Shown: positions 58,512 to 64,000 of the stretch, piece by piece
How the letters are laid out: each line of letters starts with the position of its first letter
How positions within the stretch are numbered: the first letter of the stretch is position 1
NCBI GenBank assembly: GCA_016987375.1
Contig: PJRA01000428.1
Span: 762,266 to 826,265 of the forward strand
Direction of reading: 5' to 3'
Source of the DNA: Brachionus koreanus
Taxonomy: Eukaryota; Rotifera; Eurotatoria; Ploima; Brachionidae
DNA: 64,000 nt
The notes under the pieces: generated by a model
What the model saw: only the letters and a program-made list of their open reading frames with translations
The model's database searches: none
What the model was told of the DNA's origin: nothing
Program-made: the position numbers and the translations under genes

Positions 58512-59622
58512 TGAAGTTTTGGTTACTGTTACGGTTTGGGGGTTTTTAATAAAATTACGGTTTTATATTTTAAACTTTTTATTCGAGACAATTAAATTTA
58601 ACAAGAGAGAGAATATATCAATTAAACAAAAATTACAAAATATTAGTAACAATTTATCACTTGTCCTTGACATAAGTAAAGTACTAGTGATACTGAGTGA
58701 GGAGTTACGAATTAAGTCCGCAACAATAATTATGTATAAATATAAATAAATAAATTAAGTTCCAGAAATTCGTATTTTTTTAGTAATCATATTCATAAAC
58801 TTGAATATATGTTTTTTTCCTTTATATCTAAAAATTTAAAATGCCTTCACGAACGTCAATAAATAGCTCAAAAATTTGCTTATTTTTAAAATTGACTAAT
58901 TTTTGTAAAGATCAACTAGATGTAAGCAAATTCAACTAAGATAAAAAATAGTTCTATATTACTAAAAGATATGTTAAACTGGCTATAAAATTTTTAGATT
59001 TTTTTTAAATTTTTGAATAAAGAAATAAAAAAATTATCTTAAAACACTTCAGACCAAGACACTAATCCAACGTTTAATAAGTTTAGATTATTGTATAAAT
59101 TCAACTTATTCAACTAAACTAACAGAGAAATGTCTATCTTGAAATAAGTAAATTATCATTCAAATTTAATTAAAATATTTCAAATTAAAATAAAATCACT
59201 TGATTTTGAGAGTTCATTTTTTTCTTTCTTTCAATAGTTAAAATTGCCACGCTCTATTTTTGAAGAATGTAGAAAATTTTATGCTTTTTCAGAATATATA
59301 TATATGATTTTTAAGAAATTTTGAAGATAATTGATTAAATTTCAAGGTCTTAAAGACTTACAAGATTTTAAAGGGTTAGTTTTTTCTAGAGGTCTGAATT
59401 AAAAATTGTTTTTTTTTTATCCTTTCACAAAAAATGAAATTTAATCCATCAAATTTATTATGATTTTTTTATTTAAAAGGATGCAAATTAGTGTTGATAA
59501 TCGATAATAAATAATTGAATCAATAGACAGATTTATTGTCTTGACAACTATTAAAAAACAAATATAAAAAAGACCATTTCTTTCAATTAACTAATTTAGT
59601 GCATTTATTTTGGTTTTTGATT

Positions 59623-59950
59623 TTACAGCGTCTTATTTAACTGAAACGCTTTTCCTTGGACGAACTCGGTTTCTTTTTTGAGATAAATTAGGGTCAGTAG
59701 TCGATTGAACCCTAAAAATGTGCTAGTTACAACTGTGTTGACTAGTATTGTAATTGGAGTATCTGACTGAGTTGAAGTTGTTGTTGATTTCCATAATTTT
59801 ATGTGAGTGACTCCATTTTCTGAATTCATCGAAGGAATAATTTTTGCTTCTTTTGCACTCCAAATTACGTTTTCTATCGTGCTATCTTTAAGCTCGTTCA
59901 CTCATTCGACAAATGACTCATAAGTTTTGAACGGGTCAGAAATAATCAAG
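59623..59950 (-). pseudogene. Unidentified open frame, possibly part of a decayed gene
   Basis: A 92-codon frame (59901-59623) reads ENVIWSAKEAKIIPSMNSEN... and LGFNRLLTLIYLKKETEFVQ. Reading back through one stop extends it with SDPFKTYESFVE. Composition is more protein-like than chance frames here, but I cannot name it. Confidence 0.25.
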
Positions 59951-61129
59951 TATGCTTTTTGTGATAATTAAAAATTGAAATAAAATTTGGAAATTGCGGC
60001 GTTAAAACCAAATATACATGATTTACTGATCTTTATTGAAAAAAAATTTAACACTTTTTTAAAAAAGAAAAATTAATGAAAAAATGAAGATATTTTAGAG
60101 AAAATTGGTAATTGAAATTGACAGGAGTCGTTTCCTGAGATACTTGGGTGTTCGTTTCAGACCTTTGTGATGAAAATCCGACTTAAAATTCAAATAATTT
60201 CAACAAAAAATATTAAACATTTTATTTTTGAATAAAATAGTCAGTAGAGCTTTAGATGCATTTTAAAAAACATGTACAATAAAATATTTGAAATTTTTTG
60301 TTTTGACCTTGAATTAATATGACGATATTAGTTTCAATTTATAAATTTTCAGACTTTGGAGAAAGAATTTTAGGTTGCTTTAAAGGACCCAAATTTGATG
60401 ACCATAAAGCTGATATTTAGTTCTTTTGGCATTGTAAAGGAAATCGAAATACAAATTATACATATTTCAATAAACAACATAAGAGGAACATTTTTGCCAT
60501 ACGATAATTAATGGTCAAGCGCATATTTACACAGGTATAGAGCACTATACCCCATTAACTATCATTACCATAGCACTAGATTGCATTTTTGAAAATAATG
60601 TAATTGCAATTTCTTTTTTTTTGTTGAAAAGAAAATCGCAACGTATGTTTTGTACTTAAGTTTTGCCACAATAATTTTTTCCTATCATCCAAATGTTAGA
60701 GGTTAGCGAATTGCCCATTGATAAATTTATTGCCACTAATCTTTATTGCGAATATTCAACATGCTTTTATGCAATTTTGTGTCAAATATAATTCTATTTT
60801 AAAAAAAGACAAAAATAAAATATCACTTTATTTTATCACAGAAATGTTTATTAATTTACTTGTAAAATTATACCTAAAAATCAAACTTATTTATGGTTAC
60901 CCTATTTTACAATTCTATGAAGCTATGTAAGAACTTTAGAATAGATTAAGCTTTCTCTGCCATGATACACCAATCGATTCAGCATTTCGCATAACTATTG
61001 TCTAATTTCTGTTGAACTGCTCCACTCAATTTATTTATTTGTTTTCTGTACCGAGCTAGTGCTCCTTTAGATTAAAAAAAAAATATATAAATTTAAAATA
61101 ATAAAAATAAAATATTGCAAATATGATTT

Positions 61130-62010
61130 AAAAAGAAAAAAAATAGATAGATTAAATAAAGAGCAGCATGATAGATATGTTTAATTATCTGATTGCTAAG
61201 GAAAAAAGGATGAAATAGTTAAGTAGCAATTACACAGTCGAGTAGGATATTCGATATATCGTGACTCAAAACCTTCCTTATATACTTCCACAAGTCTGAC
61301 AGCCAACGGAATAGAACCTGCCCTGACTCAATCCTGCCCTAACTTATCTCTCACTCAACTCAAAAAGTCGATTCGAGACTGTTAGTAGTTAAGGTTTGTT
61401 AAAGGTCTCGTGATTATTTATGTTTGAGGGAGTATCATATCTTAGATTCAGAATATATCGGACTTGTGAATTTTGAATTACATGTAGTTTTTTATGTTGG
61501 TTTATCAAAATGAATTTAAACAGGGAAAGGAATAGTCTAAAATTGACCCTATCAAGAATTTGTATAGGTTATCCAGTGTTTTCGGTTTCAGACCCCATTT
61601 TTTATTTGATAGATATTTTATTAAGTCTTGAATTACGGCGTTATTTTAAATCATCTATCATTGAGCTAAATGTAAGTTTTGAGTCTAGCGTAATGCCTAA
61701 GAACTTTACTTTTTCGTCACGAGTTATGTTGTTATTTAGTTGCATTGTAAATTTAAAGTAACATAAAAAATGTAATATTCTCCCAGATTTTGATGGATTT
61801 TAGATTTTTTTCAAAGATCATGTAACATGACTTTTCAACAAAAATTTTCATTTTCCATTTGAAAATCCATCTCTCAACTTCTTTAAGATATTTATTTATC
61901 GTATTATCGAGATTTACCTCTATATTTAAAAATGAAAAAAGTTGCCAAATCGTCGGCAAAAAGAAGAGAGTATTGGCTATTTGGTAGATTCGGATTCTAT
62001 TTCTTGCGAT
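61130..62010 (-). pseudogene. LINE reverse-transcriptase relic with FADD box
   Basis: From 61985 on the minus strand: YSLLFADDLATFFIF (catalytic FADD), INKYLKEVERWIFKWKMKI, CYMIFEKN, QLNNNITRDEKVKFLGITLD-SKLTF, and further on RYILNLRYDTPS. This is the order of a non-LTR RT from the catalytic box through the thumb. At least two frameshifts. Confidence 0.75.
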
Positions 62011-62099
62011 TCCGATTCTGATTGTCACTTGATTTGTATTCTTGTTTGTACCTGAGTAAAAGTTGTTTTTAGTGACTTTTTAGCTTCGGTTTTTGGCTT

Positions 62100-62430
62100 T
62101 TCAACATTTGAACAGTACAGTTTGTAGTCAACTTTTGCCCGTTCAATACCATTATTTCTCTCAACTAATGAACATTTTTCAGTTAAGTGTCCATTTTGAT
62201 TGCAGCTCCTGTAGGCTTGTTTCTTAACGAGTTATTTCGGAATAATGGACTTTCCTCATTACAGAAAAAGCATTTTTGTTTTTGTCTAGCAATTGATATA
62301 GCCAATCTATTCAAATGTCTTCTGGCTTGCAACATCTCAAACACTGCTTCACCAAAGTGAATTAAAAAACATGCTTTCTTCACCAGCTCATCAATCGCCT
62401 CAAATTTCTTCGCCACATTTGTGATCATAA
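62100..62430 (-). pseudogene. Gag-like zinc-knuckle fragment
   Basis: On the minus strand KCFFCNEE...FRNN is followed, after a frameshift, by YRSCNQNGHLTEKCSL. The second is a CCHC knuckle (CX2CX4HX4C) with its first Cys changed to Tyr; the first looks like a damaged knuckle. Upstream residues (KKFEAIDELVKKACFLIHFGE) are helical. Probably a nucleocapsid or ORF1 remnant. Confidence 0.55.
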
Positions 62431-62458
62431 AATATCTTAATCATATTTTTTAAGTAAT

Positions 62459-63079
62459 CTATATAATCTTTACTAGTTTGCCACCTTTTAGAACAATACC
62501 GGATTCGGTGACGGTCAATTCACCTTGGATTTTTAAGAATATCTTTAATTCTGGGCTATTGTCTTTTGAACCCAGTATAATCATATCAATTACTTTTTGC
62601 AAAACTGTATCAGACTGTGTTTGTCTTTGTATGTCATCAATACTGACGGCCTCTGATTCCAAGAAGTTCACGTACTCTCCTGCTTGATTACGAACAGGTG
62701 GATGCTCAACGGGATTACGTGACAAGAAATCTGCTGGATTTGTGTTGGATTCTAAAGTCATATTGGCTTTAGCGGAGACACCATCTTTGGATTCGAGCAG
62801 AATGAAGCCCAGCGACTCAACGAACAAAGAACTGTCAAAAACTCGTAAATAGCGTTTATAAAGAGCTAAGCATCGCCATATTGGATGATTAGAAATATTT
62901 TTTGTTTTGCTGGTAATTAATTGCAACGAAATGCTGGATATTTTACAAGAAAAATGTCCAGAAAATATTCGTTTTGTTGGATATGAAAAGTTTACTAAAA
63001 AAATTCTTATGTGGATAGCAATTTTTTGGAATCTTGAAAGCTTTTTTTCGCTTGTCCAAATCAATTGCTTTATATTCAA
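62459..63079 (-). pseudogene. Ty3/gypsy-type pol fragment (RNase H to integrase linker)
   Basis: The C-terminal half of this 206-codon frame contains NPADFLSRNPVEHP, the end of the RNase H domain of gypsy-like pol, followed by DIQRQTQSDTVLQKVIDMII and GELTVTESGIVLKGGKLV, the linker leading to the integrase zinc-binding domain. The N-terminal half is unlike pol and appears frame-shifted. No LTR or integrase core found; truncated by neighbouring fragments. Confidence 0.7.
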
Positions 63080-63107
63080 GGATTTATATTAAAGAATGCT
63101 AGGAAAA

Positions 63108-63371
63108 CCGACTTCTCCAATTCATTGAAAAGCATCACAATGACTATAATTATTTGTTTTGGCTTGATAAAACAATTTCCATATGTCTGCTGAGACGATC
63201 TCTTGTATGAATGAAATGGTTTATTATACACCAAAAAACATTAATCCTCTAAATGTTCCACAAGCAAGATCAATAGAGGACTTTTGGGATATCGTGGTAC
63301 AGAATGTCTATGAAGTAGATTGGGAAGCAACAACAGAACAACAATTAATTCGACGCAATGAATCATTTTAA
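63108..63371 (+). pseudogene. Tc1/IS630-like transposase C-terminal fragment
   Basis: One frame gives RLLQFIEKHHNDYNYLFWLD, and the next PKNINPLNVPQARSIEDFWDIV...VYEVDWEATTEQQLIRR. NVPQARxIEDFW is the C-terminal catalytic block of Tc1-related transposases (usually NxPxxRPIExFW), and the first piece contains the FW(P)D strand. A frameshift of one base separates them near 63170. Confidence 0.75.
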
Positions 63372-64000
63372 AAAAAATTGGTTCAAACTTTTTACAATCA
63401 CTGGTAATTTTGGGTATTGTGTATTAAGACAAAATTGAGCTGAAAACGGTGTGTTGTCTCCATACAAAAAATCATTTATAACAGATAATAAAATAAGGAT
63501 TAAATATAAAAAAAAATTTATTATTTTCGCAACTTCACAAAACATATGTTAGACCGCATCTATAATACTGTGTAAATGTCTGGAATCCTTATTTAAAATA
63601 AGATATAACAAAGTCCAACAAAAAAACTTGTTCTAAAAATAAGAATTTTGAATTAATATGTCGGTAGAAATCAATTATTTTAACTCTTAATTATTAATCA
63701 TTAACATTGTTGTTCACAGTTCTTCTATTCAGACAACCTGGCTGTCAAAGTAGCTAAATGCTAAAGACGAATTGTTTTATTTTTTAAAAAAATATTTGAT
63801 AACTTAAAATTAAATTAGAATTTAAAATAGAATTTTTAAAGAAAAAATCATAATTTGTATTTTTTTGGATAAATTTTTATCTTTAATTATTATGAATGCT
63901 CAAAGTTCTTTATTTTTTCGAATTGATAAATACAGTATGTTGCAAAAGTTTAGAAATTAATTATTTTATTTATCTAAATTTTTTTATAAATTGAATTTTA
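63372..64000. other. AT-rich right edge
   Basis: No gene or repeat recognised. Confidence 0.4.

Larger units (their letters stand above)
57504..61100. other. Repeat-rich spacer
   Basis: AT-rich with a Tc1-like fragment near 58.4 kb and an unidentified open frame at 59623-59901 (-). The 60.7-60.9 kb open frame has no family features. Confidence 0.45.

Noticed and set aside
60718..60930. 70-codon hydrophobic frame as a membrane peptide
   Set aside because: Typical Ile/Leu/Phe/Lys composition of translated AT-rich DNA; nothing supports it.

Overview
The window looks like AT-rich nuclear DNA from a small-genome animal. Genes have spliceosomal GT-AG introns, many only about 45-60 bp long, AATAAA signals 3' of several genes, and long AT-rich spacers. 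The gene set is metazoan: an SMN-complex helicase (DDX20/Gemin3 type), an axonemal dynein light chain (DNAL4), a sperm-neck protein (SPATA6), a fused PAPS synthase, an ABCA1-type full transporter and a SUMO E1 subunit (UBA2). Cilia and sperm genes, compact introns and the mix of decayed LINE, Tc1-like, gypsy and piggyBac-type elements would fit a spiralian such as a rotifer, but that assignment is inference; no search was run.

Layout. 1-63: 3' end of a RING-finger gene (+). 1457-8483: three tandem membrane-dipeptidase genes (-), each a complete five- or six-exon model, sharing a nearly identical central block that looks like gene conversion. 8.5-13.3 kb: repeat-rich spacer with Tc1-like and LINE relics and one TTAA-flanked MITE. 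13705-16116: UBA2 (+). 19231-20072: eEF1B beta (-). 22244-34935: ABCA transporter (+, seven exons), whose long introns hold MITEs, a LINE relic and a palindromic GC-rich patch. 35.1-36.9 kb: two LINE relics (-). 37253-38857: intronless flavin monooxygenase (+). 40340-40770 and 40813-44903: DNAL4 (+) and DDX20 (-), convergent with 42 bp between stop codons; DDX20 has a 2.2-kb intron with a small opposite-strand ORF. 46545-49535: PAPS synthase (+). 52311-53868: SPATA6 (+). 54.0-55.0 kb: LINE relic (-). 56073-57503: intronless protein of four tandem repeats with a predicted N-myristoylation start (+), not recognised. 57.5-64 kb: graveyard of Tc1-like, LINE and gypsy fragments.

Apart from the dipeptidase cluster I see no functional linkage among neighbours. 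The items most worth a second look are the homogenised core of the dipeptidase triplet, the four-repeat protein, an inverted copy of ABCA exon 5 inside the next intron, the ABCA ectodomain repeats, and the TTAA MITE family with its subterminal palindrome. All exon boundaries were read by eye from GT/AG sites, reading frame and family similarity; each multi-exon model sums to a multiple of three.
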